Positions 1 to 6,818 are shown, numbered from the stretch's first letter. The stretch: DNA of 12,023 bases from Pavlovales sp. CCMP2436 (GCA_026770615.1 MU631482.1:30124-42146), one strand, 5' to 3'. Notes: a model not told the origin generated them from the letters alone. Numbers and translations: made by a program.

Positions 1-129
1 GCGTGGTCTGTCTGGGCAGAACGAAGTCGCCACACCTTCCCACCCCCCCTCCTCCCCTTCCCCCCCCCACAGGCTCGCCCGCTCTCGTGCGCTAACGGCA
101 TGGTCTGCTTGGGCCGAACGCAGTCGCCT
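1..129 (+). repeat. 31-base direct repeat, copies 1-31 and 99-129
   Basis: Positions 1-31 and 99-129 match at 26 of 31 bases. Both read AWS(V/A)WAERSR in the frame of the 73-172 exon. The copies flank the C-rich intron end at 43-72, so the left copy is either an earlier exon edge or an intronic decoy. The window starts inside or next to it, so its full extent is unknown. Confidence 0.6.
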
Positions 130-1211
130 AGACCGCTCAGTCGAGCACTACAGAAACTCGCTCTGGGCCAAGGTGTGTGCGTGTGTGTCTGTGTCTGCGT
201 GTGAGGGTGTGTGGGGGGGGGAGCCTGTAGAATGCGGATACGACTATGATGATGATTATACTTACAGTCGAGCACTGTAGGAACTCGCTCTAGGCCGAGG
301 TGTATAATATAATGTCGCCTCTTGCACACTGCTGAGCCACTAATATATAGTTACTATAGTAACTATATATAGTTACTATATGATTATCTGATGAGCCACG
401 TATATGTATTTCCTATAGGACTCAATTGTATACTCACTTTTCGTGACAATTATAGCAAGTGTGGTTATGATCGCATTAACAGTCGAGCACTATAGGAACT
501 CGCTCTGGGCCGAGGTGTATATTTGTATATTACTTTTATAACATGGAATCTCTTTTTATACGTAGATGTAGATGTATGTAGATGTTTATGTATATAATAC
601 GAGCATATTATTAATACTAAATACTATAAAATATATAATAATAGTAGGGTGGACAGCTTCTTCGCCGCCCACCTTGTAATCATAAATTCGAATTTATGTA
701 TCATGGCCATTTCTTTCATTTCAATTCGTGTAATTGCTGCCAGGACTAATGTCTGACGTCGACCAATTCTGTGAGTGAACACCGCCTGTTGAACCATGCT
801 GAGCCACTAATAATAATTTAACCATGCTGAGCCGCTAACAATAATAATAATAATAATAATTAGGTGGACGGCTTCCTCGCCGCCCTGCCCGCGGGCCCAG
901 CTCCGCTGCAGCCCGCTGCGTTCTCCGCAGTTTCGACTCGCGGGCCCGCCGCAGTGTGCTCCTCCCCGCCCACCGAGCAGTTCGCCTTCGGACATAAGGC
1001 CAACGCTGATCGAGCGCGCTACCATGACAGCCCTGCTCTGCTGCACCTTTCCTCTGAGGGTTTCGACGCCCCCGCCCCAACGTCGTCGAGCTTCGCGTCG
1101 GAGGCGTCCGAGCTGCCTCTGACCAACGGGCAGACGCTTCTGACTGTCGATGTCGCGGACGGCCTTGCGCACGCTGCGCTGCTCGCGCTCCACTCGCAAC
1201 TCGGACTCTGA
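73..1211 (+). CDS. Unrecognised gene, 3' part: exons 73-172 and 864-1211
   Basis: The C-terminal part of a protein I do not recognise; its 5' end lies outside the window or upstream of the C-rich tract at 43-70. The exon at 73-172 follows a C-rich tract ending in cacag and reads as 33 codons with WSAWAERSRLDRSVEHYRNS near its end. It stops at a gtgtgt donor in phase 0. The exon at 864-1211 follows an (AAT)n tract ending in TTAG and continues in phase 0 as VDGFLAALPAG, then an Ala/Ser/Pro-rich stretch, ending ALHSQLGL and TGA. Joined, they give about 148 residues. An AATAAA at 1225-1230 lies 14 bases after the stop and may be the polyadenylation signal. The frame has few Arg codons and ordinary composition, while the opposite strand gives Arg-rich shadows. 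The function is unknown, and the phase match is the main support for the join. Confidence 0.55.
138..520 (+). repeat. 41-base direct repeat in three copies: 138-178, 265-305, 480-520
   Basis: Each copy begins CAGTCGAGCACT, continues with GAACTCGCTCT or a one-base variant (AAACTCGCTCT in the first), and ends in a GTGTRT splice-donor-like sequence. The inserts between copies are 86 bases (GT-rich, then ATGATG) and 174 bases (AT-rich) and are unrelated to each other. The first copy is the end of a coding exon and the others lie inside its intron. Confidence 0.85.
343..370. repeat. 28-base AT-rich palindrome
   Basis: The core TAGTTACTATAGTAACTA extends to a perfect palindrome at 343-370. A further half copy, atagttactata, follows at 369-380. 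It lies inside the 691-base intron and could fold as a hairpin or be a small insertion footprint. Confidence 0.6.
720..812 (+). repeat. Short dispersed repeat, uninterrupted copy
   Basis: It begins near TTTCAATTCGTGTAATTG, includes CTGCCAGGACTAATGTCTG and ACGTCGACCAA, and ends TGCTGAGCCACTAATAAT. It matches in reverse complement the two blocks 6183-6240 and about 6668-6700, which there are separated by the inverted-repeat element. The end motif TGCTGAGCCACTAAT recurs at 329-344 and in variant form at 826-838. Confidence 0.6.
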
Positions 1212-1234
1212 GGCGAGGCCGAATAATAAATAAT

Positions 1235-1399
1235 ATTGACGCAAATATTCCCAAGGGCTTTGACTTCAACGTCGACGACTACGACGAACACTATGATGGA
1301 CCTGATGATGACGGGGAATGTTCACTCAATCTCACATTTAAACATATGTGTTATGGTCATGGATCTGACGCAGGTGCTAGTTTATATACCCTTTCCTAG
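1235..1399 (+). CDS. Possible exon or gene remnant, acidic ORF
   Basis: An open frame with no start ATG of its own begins just after the AATAAA at 1225-1230. It reads IDANIPKGFDFNVDDYDEHY, then GPDDDGEC, and ends YTLS before a TAG. The Asp/Tyr-rich part has high GC at third positions (AAC GTC GAC GAC TAC GAC); the second half is AT-rich and less convincing. It may be an alternative last exon of the upstream gene, a remnant, or chance. No domain is recognised. Confidence 0.2.
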   Translation: MDANIPKGFDFNVDDYDEHYDGPDDDGECSLNLTFKHMCYGHGSDAGASLYTLS

Positions 1400-1630
1400 T
1401 CTAATCGGCTAGACCCCTGAGACGGATCCTATTCAAAGCTATTCAATAGGCAAGGTACACGCTGACGCCGTTTGTCTCTAGTTTGTTCTTCAGAGCTGAG
1501 GCTTAGAGGGTAGGGTCTCAAGAGGCAAATTAAAAGCCTCGACCCATCATATCATCCTCAATAACTACTTTAATATTACGAATTAAATACATATTTCGAC
1601 TAAAAATCATTTCTATTGTACAAGCAAATT
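1400..1630. other. Non-coding, no supported feature
   Basis: An AT-rich stretch with stops in all frames. Only short inverted repeats are visible, such as CCTATT ... AATAGG near 1428-1450. I see no gene or recognisable element. Confidence 0.5.
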
Positions 1631-1822
1631 TCAAGAGCTACCAATAGGCGCACGACTCAATGGGCGCTCTAGGCGGCGTGGGGAGCAAGCGACACCATCG
1701 CATATAGTCTCCAGCGTGGTCGATGTGCAGGTGATACCGCTCGTCGAGTCTTTGATGGCAAGCGGCCTCTCGGCGAGCGGCTCAGGCTCGAGCGGCAGCG
1801 ACGTAGGGTCAGCGTCTGCCAT
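1631..1822 (-). CDS. Small hypothetical protein, 63 aa
   Basis: An ATG-to-TGA frame beginning MADADPTSLPLEPEPLAERP and ending SRAPIGSS. The first 45 codons have GC-rich third positions like the clearer genes in this window. The N-terminal half is acidic and Pro/Glu-rich, so probably disordered; there is no signal peptide or membrane segment. It could be a complete small gene or a first exon, since GT dinucleotides that might serve as donors occur in its last third. It stands alone between non-coding DNA and the SINE-like pair. I do not recognise a family. Confidence 0.35.
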   Translation of the reverse strand: MADADPTSLPLEPEPLAERPLAIKDSTSGITCTSTTLETICDGVACSPRRLERPLSRAPIGSS

Positions 1823-2040
1823 GCTGAAAATCTCGTAATTTTTCTTCAGTGAATTAATTCACCGGGTCATAATAGGCCACCGGGAGGTCGCATCGTCAAT
1901 CTTATTAAATCCTGGCTATCCCCATGTCGTGGCGTCCACGGCAATGCGCGGTGACCCTGGGTGTCCGACGCGCGGTGCGTCGGCTACAGCGTGCCGAATG
2001 CAGCTTATTAAATAGGTCAAAAAGCTGGTTAAATAGGCTC

Positions 2041-2275
2041 AGGGGTCTAGCCGTAATGGTTAAGGACCCCAACCCTTTGGGTCAATGTCCCGAGTTCACA
2101 TCTAATTTTTGGTCCTTTACGCCTTTGGCCCCTTTAGGTGGGCATCCTTTGGTTAAGTCGTTTTGGCCCCGCACCTCCCTTCCCGGCGTTTGTATAGCGC
2201 TGGGGAGGTGATTGAGACTTCGGACTGAAAAGATCGTCGTCTCTAGGTGAGCTGTCATAGGACACGTCATTCTAA
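2041..2275 (+). mobile_element. tRNA-derived SINE-like repeat, copy 1
   Basis: The 5' part resembles a tRNA: a box-A-like tctagccgtaatggttaagg, an anticodon-arm-like CCCAACCCTTTGGG, and a degenerate box B (gagttcacatct). It is followed by an unrelated body containing CACCTCCC ... GGGAGGTG arms able to form a stem, then AGATCGTCGTCTCTAGGTGA and GGACACGTCATT. Copy 2 starts about 250 bases downstream and matches over nearly the whole length. There is no poly(A) tail. The borders are approximate, set by where the two copies stop matching. It is too degenerate to be a working tRNA gene. Confidence 0.65.
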
Positions 2276-2289
2276 AAATTACACTATAT

Positions 2290-2532
2290 ATGGAAGTGAT
2301 TCCTAGTATTCTAATGGTTTAGGACCCCAGCCCTTTGGGGCGAAGTCGGCGGTTCAAATCCAATTCTTGGCCCTTTACGCCTTTGGCCCCTTCAGGTGGG
2401 CACCCTTTGATAAAGTCGGTCTGGCCCCGCACCTCCCTTCCCGACATCTGGTTCAGCACCGGGGAGGCGATTGAGACTTCGGACTAAAAAGATCGTCGTC
2501 TCTAGGCGAGCTGTCATAGGACACGTCATTAA
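2290..2532 (+). mobile_element. tRNA-derived SINE-like repeat, copy 2
   Basis: The head contains CTAATGGTTTAGGACCCC, a CCCCAGCCCTTTGGGG arm and a perfect box-B-type GGTTCAAATCC, so it keeps the internal RNA polymerase III promoter elements better than copy 1. The body matches copy 1 through ACGCCTTTGGCCCC, GCACCTCCCTTCCC and GATCGTCGTCTCTAGG to GGACACGTCATT. It lies in the same orientation only about 15 bases after copy 1. An intact acceptor stem and CCA end are not seen, which argues for a SINE rather than a tRNA gene. Confidence 0.7.
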
Positions 2533-2666
2533 ATTATAACCTACATTTAAAAGGCGACGGCCGCTCACAGTGTTAGGCGCTGGCTTGAGCGCCGCGGCGG
2601 GCGAGAGGCTAGTAGTAGTTGAAATTCTAGCAGAGACCACAGGCGACATTAATTTTATATTTACAC

Positions 2667-3203
2667 CGCGCGTGGCCGGCGCGGGCGGGTGGCACGTGTC
2701 GGCACTGGTGGCAGCGTTGAGGCGTGCCGGCCGCGCCAGCGTCTTGAAGAGGGCAAAGCTCGCCACGAAGAGAACTCGTCTCCAGCGCTTGCAGAGTTCT
2801 TTGTTGGCGACGGGCGAGGTCGGATATCGCAACTGCCCGCAGAGAGCTCCGCCCGCGCGCCAGTACCTTTGCACCGAGCAAGCATCGAGGCGCTCGAAGT
2901 GAGCCAATGCTGCCTGTTGCGACCGTAGACGCGCACCTCTTATCGCTGAGGTGCGCCTGCGCTCTGCGCGCTCATCCTCCTCGCCAAGCTGCGAGTGCCG
3001 GGCTCCTTCTCTCTCGAGCTCCTTCTGCTCGCACACCTCGATCGATGCGCCAAGTGGGCGCGTTCCCTGCGGCGCGTGGAGGCTCGTGACCTTGTCCTCT
3101 CGTGCCTGGCCGAGTAGCAGCCCACTTGATGTCGGCAGTCCCCGCCATCTGCACCTCCGCCGCGCTTCCTGCTGAGCGCCGGCGCGCGCGCGTAGATCCC
3201 CTG
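2667..3203 (-). CDS. Possible coiled-coil protein exon
   Basis: A long open minus-strand frame. Going down from about 3203 it reads GLLLGQAREDKVTSLHAPQG, then a charged helix EQKELEREGARHSQLGEEDE, then ANKELCKRWRRVLFVASFAL, which includes a short hydrophobic run. The opposite strand of the helical part is Ser-rich, as expected of antisense to a coiled coil, so I favour this strand. At 2666 the frame meets a donor-like GTGTAAATAT resembling the first bases of the introner-like introns elsewhere in the window, giving an exon end at 2667. The start, acceptor and later exons are unresolved. A + strand frame at 2570-2902 is also open and cannot be excluded. No family is recognised. Confidence 0.3.
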
Positions 3204-3204
3204 C

Positions 3205-3417
3205 CTATGGTTGGATCGGGGCTGTCCCCCTGCACGAACGGCCCCGAGTTTTGCGTCTGGGGTTGGCTGGCTGCACTTGACACGAGCCGTTGAGTGCAGC
3301 TGTTATATCGGTTCCAAAAGAACGGGCCGCCATCGTTCCGTGTAACCGCCCGATCAGACCATGAGTCCGATTTCCACTGTAATTCGATAAAATGTCGCCG
3401 TTAGGCCCCTTTTTCAT
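3205..3417 (-). CDS. Doubtful 70-aa ORF
   Basis: An ATG-started minus-strand frame, MKKGPNGDILSNYSGNRTHG, ending CRGTAPIQP. Codon use is mixed and less GC-biased at third positions than the clear genes. It starts 7 bases after the stop of the membrane-like exon at 3424, beside a GTAAATATGA sequence that resembles the intron starts seen elsewhere. It may therefore be intronic or 3' untranslated sequence rather than a gene. Confidence 0.15.
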   Translation of the reverse strand: MKKGPNGDILSNYSGNRTHGLIGRLHGTMAARSFGTDITAALNGSCQVQPANPRRKTRGRSCRGTAPIQP

Positions 3418-3423
3418 ATTTAC

Positions 3424-3784
3424 TCAATTGCAACAAGCCGAGAGCGTGATCACGAGGGCGATGTCGGTAGCCACGACGAGCGCCGGATCGCAGATCACGA
3501 CGTCAATCTCGGCGAGCAGCTTGTCACCGCGCGAGCCGACCTCAGCGATCAGCATGGTCACGATGCCCATGCACGTCTCGATGAGGGTGACGTTTGTGAG
3601 CTGCTGGTTCCAGCCGTTTTCAAAAATAAAAATTCTTGAGAGCCGCCTTTGAAATTTTGAAAAGAGAACAGGCTGCTGTGGGTTCGGTCGCGCAAAAAGG
3701 GCGAGAGGCTCGCGAGCACGCGCGAGAGAGCGGGTTGCGCAGGACCGCGATGTAGTTGCGCAGCTGCTCGAGTGAAAGCTTGCC
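3424..3784 (-). CDS. C-terminal part of a probable membrane protein, exon borders unresolved
   Basis: Two stretches have the strong GC-rich third-position bias of real exons. The first, starting after a TAG acceptor-like site at 3785, reads GKLSLEQLRNYIAVLRNP. The second, in another frame, reads FENGWNQQLTNVTLIETCMG, then two hydrophobic segments (around ETCMGIVTMLIAEV and VVICDPALVVATDIALVITL), and ends SACCN and TGA at 3424. Between them lies low-quality sequence of about 90 bases. An intron with an acceptor at the CACAG or CAGCAG near 3675 would restore phase but needs a weak donor, so a frameshift is also possible. The two hydrophobic helices suggest the end of a polytopic transporter or channel. 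I do not recognise the family. Confidence 0.4.
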
Positions 3785-3829
3785 CTACCGCAGAGCGAGG
3801 CTGACATCGGCCGGCCAGACAGCCAGATG

Positions 3830-4084
3830 TTATAAATAAAGCAGCCAGTCTGTCTGCAAGACCGCAGCAGCAGACTCTAACTCGTGCGACCTATGTAAGG
3901 CGGCTTTGCATTTATATTCTAGCTCGACGAGTTACATATCATCTAAATAACATACTCTCGACCCCCTACTCTGTATATGTTGCATGATTTGATGACAGCA
4001 CTTGACAGTCGAATAGATCACACAGACAGAAGTCATAGAAGTAAGATACGGCGGCACTGGTCGAATATCACAGTTATGTCAATG
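3830..4084. other. Intergenic, no supported feature
   Basis: An AT-rich stretch with stops in all frames, between the membrane-like exon and the 3' end of the RDEL protein gene. It probably holds the start region or an upstream intron of the former and the 3' untranslated region of the latter. I see no repeat or RNA gene. Confidence 0.4.
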
Positions 4085-4576
4085 TCATAGCTCATCGCGG
4101 TCGTACCACGGAGTAGGCCTGCGAAATCCCAACGCTAATATTGATAAGGCGTCGAGCACCCGCGAGGTGAGCGGCCAGAGGGGACCGCCTAGGACCAGCA
4201 CTGTGATGACAACGGAGATCATCAACCCGTTGCCGCGACGGCTCCCTTCGTCCGCGCGGAGGTCTGGAGGGTGTCGCTGTGGATCGAGACGCTGCTCACC
4301 ACCGAGCTGAGACTGGATGGAGGCGATTTCGGCATGCATCTTGCCGAGGCCGCTGTCGCCGCTTATCTCCGCCTTGAGCCGGTTCATTTCCTGCGTGATC
4401 TGTGACAGCTGCGAGGCCATCTCCGCGGTCATGCCCGCGAGCTGCGACCGCAGCTGCTCCGTGTCCTCGGCTGCCTCGCCTCCGTCCCCACCTTCCGCGC
4501 TCGGATCGAGACTTTCCGCACCCTCCTCGCAAGGTTCACTCCCCCCCTCGCTTCGGGAGGGCGACATTTCCGCCAT
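4085..4576 (-). CDS. Coiled-coil, single-anchor membrane protein with C-terminal RDEL, 163 aa
   Basis: A complete intronless gene from ATG to TGA. Residues 1-39 are acidic and Gly/Ser/Glu-rich. Residues 40-91 form a heptad-like coiled coil (EQLRSQLAGMTAEMASQLSQ, then ITQEMNRLKAEIS). Residues 117-136 are a clear membrane segment (GLMISVVITVLVLGGPLWPL), preceded by the positive SRR and followed by a second, weaker hydrophobic stretch at 140-151. The protein ends WYDRDEL. RDEL is a known variant of the KDEL/HDEL ER-retrieval tail. With the N-terminus in the cytosol, one crossing would put this tail in the lumen, so I infer an ER or early-Golgi membrane protein, perhaps a tether or adaptor. No enzyme domain is seen. 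The reading frame has GC-rich third positions throughout. The exact family is unknown. Confidence 0.75.
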   Translation of the reverse strand: MAEMSPSRSEGGSEPCEEGAESLDPSAEGGDGGEAAEDTEQLRSQLAGMTAEMASQLSQITQEMNRLKAEISGDSGLGKMHAEIASIQSQLGGEQRLDPQRHPPDLRADEGSRRGNGLMISVVITVLVLGGPLWPLTSRVLDALSILALGFRRPTPWYDRDEL

Positions 4577-5072
4577 GCTGTTTTTTTTTAAATCATATTC
4601 TTACTTTTATCACTTGCTTGCAGACTCAAATATGAAGTATGCCGGGCGGTACGCGTCATGCTCCACTCTCAGTCTTGCATTGTGTAAGTTCAATACGCCC
4701 TGCTGTCCTGTAAGCATTGTCCGGAAGCTAATTCTACGCCGGTGGATCAAGCTTCAGCCTCCCCGAGCAGTGGCAGCTGAGGCAGTCGCGATGCAGACGG
4801 CGCCGTCGTCTCACGGTGCGCGCGCGCCCACGTAGCACCAGCCCTTTGGCCATCGCCAGCTTGTGAATCGCAGTGCTATCCTCACACGGGCGCCAGCGTC
4901 CACTGTAGTGGGCGATCTGGTGCATGGCCACCGTCGGCCGAGCCCGGAGCCTGCCACAAACATTTTGGAAAGCTCCGCCTTTTGGGCGCGAAAACACGCC
5001 CGCGTCGCGGGCCTGTCGAGCCGGAACAAAGCGCGGTCTGTGGGTGGCAGACGCTCCGGCCGACAGCGGGCG
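4577..5072. other. Divergent intergenic region with ambiguous ORFs on both strands
   Basis: It lies between the start of the RDEL protein gene (minus) and the MazG start (+). A + frame at 4632-4835 begins MKYAGRYASCSTLSLALCKF. A minus frame at 4734-4925 begins MHQIAHYSGRWRPCEDSTAI. Both have fairly GC-rich third positions, and they overlap, so at most one is real. The + frame of MazG is also open back to 4863 but has no ATG before 5073. An upstream 5' exon of the MazG gene, for example an organelle-targeting peptide, is possible but not shown. Confidence 0.3.
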
Positions 5073-6088
5073 ATGGCGCAGGGCAGTGTTGCCGGGCTGG
5101 CCGGCTCGGGCGCGCGGCTGCTCGAACTCGCCGCGGTCGTGTCGCGCCTGCAGGCGGTGTGCCCCTGGACACAGGCGCAGGGCTCTGCGTCCATGCTTGC
5201 CTTCACACGAACTGAGCTGGTCGAGACGGAGGAGGCCATGGCCGCGAGCTCTGGCGCCGTGGGCGTCGCGCACGCAGGTTCCGAACCCTCACTTGAGTGG
5301 GCGGTCATTCACCCACTTGGTGGCTCCACCCACTCACTCCCCCAGCTGTCTCCACCCAACCCACTCAATCCCTTCCCCCCACCGGAATGCGCAGAGGCGA
5401 CGGCGCACCTTGAGAGCGAGCTCGGCGATGTGCTCTTCGATGTCCTGATGCTCATCGAGGCGTGCAGCAAGGACCATGGAACGGGCGGTCTGGAGCGTGT
5501 ATGCTCAGCGTCCGTTGCAAAGCTGCGTAGGCGCGCGCCCTACGCGTTCGACGGCGGGCCAAAAGTGCAGACCGCCAACGATACGGACAGGCTGTGGCAG
5601 GTGCGCCTCCCGCGACAGCCAGCAAGCAGCTGCAGGTTACACCTTGACGGTATCCGTGTGATCTGCAAATGTCCCTTGATCCGAGTGTTTCTCAACACTT
5701 GGGTCCGGTGGAGACCTGTCAGGGGACGGACGTATTTCTAGATATTTACAAACACCGTCGTTGCTCAAGCACTCTCTCCCCTGGCCCCACGCAGGCCGGA
5801 AAGGACGCGGAGCGCGCGGAGCGGGCTGCTTCGGAGACGCAGCTATTAGCTGCACCGTTCCCCGCGTCCAGGGCTACACCCGCCCAGCAGGACTTGACCC
5901 AGGGACCTAGTCCCGGAGTGGCCACTGGTACCGCAAACGTCCTAATCGGTAGCCTGAGCCTCCTCGCGGGCGAGACCGAGGACGAGGACGAGGGGCTTGA
6001 GGAGTGGCGGCAGGATTTGGCACGCGACTTGGCAGTGGACTCCGCGTTGGACGACAGTGACGACACATCGAGTCAGGGGTCCGATTGA
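5073..6088 (+). CDS. MazG-type nucleoside triphosphate pyrophosphohydrolase (3 exons, 234 aa)
   Basis: Exons 5073-5277, 5395-5600 and 5795-6088 join in phase. The MazG fold is recognisable: ARLLELAAVVSRLQAVCPW matches the family's opening helix with its CPW motif, followed by TELVETEEAM (the ExxE metal site; the usual first Glu of EExxE is Thr). After the first intron come ESELGDVLFDVLMLIEA (the ExxD site) and LRRRAPYAFDGG, matching the usual RRHPHVF end. The family hydrolyses NTPs to NMP and pyrophosphate, often cleaning up damaged or non-canonical nucleotides. Exon 3 adds about 97 residues not typical of the family: a Lys/Glu-rich start, then a disordered acidic tail (ETEDEDEGLEEWRQDLARDL, ending SQGSD). 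ATG 5073 is chosen because it is the first in frame and the fold starts soon after. Confidence 0.8.
5278..5394 (+). other. MazG intron 1, 117 bases, frame-preserving
   Basis: It runs from donor GTTCCG after CACGCAG to acceptor GCGCAG. Removing it joins VGVAHA to EATAHLESELGD and brings the two metal-binding helices to MazG-like spacing. It is 3 x 39 bases long and has no in-frame stop, so retention would insert 39 residues rich in Pro, Ser and Leu. It is strongly C-rich (repeated CCACCCA and CCACTCA), unlike the AT-rich introns elsewhere. Confidence 0.65.
5601..5794 (+). other. MazG intron 2, 194 bases, hosting an introner-like insert
   Basis: It runs from donor GTGCGC after CTGTGGCAG to acceptor CCCCACGCAG, phase 0 on both sides. 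It removes in-frame stops in the frame leading to exon 3. It contains the 97-base repeat at 5654-5750, which lies in the opposite orientation in the FHA gene. Confidence 0.65.
5654..5750 (-). mobile_element. Introner-like 97-base element, copy A (in the MazG intron)
   Basis: On the minus strand it starts TGTAAATATCTAGAAATACG and ends CACACGG. It matches 10332-10428 on the + strand at 92 of 97 bases, including 72 identical bases in a row. It contains a perfect hairpin, AGTGTT-GAGA-AACACT, with a GNRA-type loop, and GTCCG ... CGGAC arms. Relative to transcription of its host gene it is antisense to the FHA copy. No coding capacity. Confidence 0.85.
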
Positions 6089-6182
6089 TAATCAGGCCTC
6101 GCATACTGCTGCCCCCGCCCCCGGCGCTGTGGGGCAGGTTGAACGTGCAGACAAATTAATGATATTTTATATTGATATACAT

Positions 6183-6700
6183 ATTAGTGGCTCAGCATGA
6201 TTCAACAAGTGTGGTGTTCAATCAAAGACTTGGTCGACGTCAGGGTTGAAATCCGAATTAGTGGCGCAATTCCGCACTGGGGAGGGAGGAAAGTGGCGGC
6301 CGGGTCGAAGAAATAGACATCGTTCGCCCCTGCGCGCTAAGTATTGATAGCTATTGTCGAATAGAGTCCTCCCCGACCGTCGGAGCCCACCTCGTGTGCC
6401 TCTCATGTGCCTCTGGGGTCGACAACATAATAATGGTAACTAGTTAACATTTCCGATTCTCATCGTTCGGAGGGGGAAGGAAAGTCGGGCTTCCCAAAGT
6501 AGGACGGAAAATTTTATTGCAGATTCGTGAATGGAGCGCCGCCCAATTCACAAATTTGCAAAAAAAAATCCGCTCCACCTCCGGTTCGTGAGTTACTCTG
6601 CAGGATTTCCACCGGACTTTTTCGCAATTCCCCCCCGGACTGGCCACTAATTCGGATTTCGACGACCCCATCAGTCCTGGCAGTATACAAATAATTGATC
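6183..6700 (-). repeat. Same dispersed repeat, interrupted by a MITE-like insert
   Basis: On the minus strand the right block (about 6668-6700) reads TACTGCCAGGACTGATGG and the left block (6183-6240) reads ACGTCGACCAA ... TGCTGAGCCACTAATAT. Both are related to adjacent segments of 720-812. The roughly 430 bases between them have no counterpart there, so this is the filled version of that repeat. Confidence 0.55.
6248..6660. mobile_element. MITE-like element with 18-base inverted ends
   Basis: GAAATCCGAATTAGTGGC at 6248-6265 is perfectly repeated in inverted orientation at 6643-6660. Similarity extends a few bases outward (GGTCGACGT ... against GGTCGTC). The 413-base unit has no transposase and only weak ORFs, fitting a non-autonomous DNA transposon. 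A minus-strand ORF crossing its right end (6444-6797) looks spurious. The exact ends and any short target duplication are not certain. Confidence 0.65.
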
Positions 6701-6818
6701 CATCGGCACGCGCGGTGGCGCCCAAGCCAGCGCGCAGCCGACTACTAAGAAGGCATGCAGCAGCCCAATGGGCGACGCAGCGCTCAGACCAGCACAACTT
6801 TCAGGACACTGGACAGTC

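Larger units (their letters stand above)
173..863 (+). other. 691-base intron holding spare copies of exon edges
   Basis: The intron runs from gtgtgtgc to the TTAG before 864. It contains two extra copies (265-305 and 480-520) of the upstream exon edge and donor (original at 138-178), each preceded by an acceptor-like cttacag or ttaacag. It also holds one degenerate copy (about 643-668) of the downstream exon start (862-886). The 265 copy has an in-frame TAG; the 480 copy stays open and reads VEHYRNSLWAE before its own gtgtat donor. The remainder is AT-rich, with a palindrome at 343-370 and an (AAT)n run at 838-861. Confidence 0.5.

Noticed and set aside
138..520. CRISPR-like array of three 41-base repeats
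   Set aside because: Spacers are 86 and 174 bases, the repeats differ, and each copy is an exon edge with splice signals in eukaryotic DNA.
807..1291. Three minus-strand ORFs of 90-145 aa
   Set aside because: They are Arg-rich antisense shadows of the + strand exon at 864-1211, and run into the (AAT)n repeat as poly-Tyr or poly-Ile.
2290..2370. Functional tRNA gene
   Set aside because: Box B is perfect but no acceptor stem or normal 7-base anticodon loop can be drawn, and the unit continues into a repeated SINE body.
2570..2928. Plus-strand ORFs of 110 and 79 aa
   Set aside because: They overlap a minus-strand frame that continues further and includes a coiled coil; not excluded, but less likely.
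2951..3175. Ser-rich + strand ORF
   Set aside because: The Ser-rich pattern is what antisense to Glu/Arg/Leu-rich coiled-coil codons gives.
5654..5750. Self-cleaving ribozyme (hammerhead or HDV-like) in the 97-base element
   Set aside because: A GNRA hairpin and other pairings are present, but no CUGAUGA/GAAA core or HDV-type nested fold could be found by eye.
6444..6797. Minus-strand ORF of 117 aa
   Set aside because: It crosses the right inverted repeat of the MITE-like element and has no coding-like composition.
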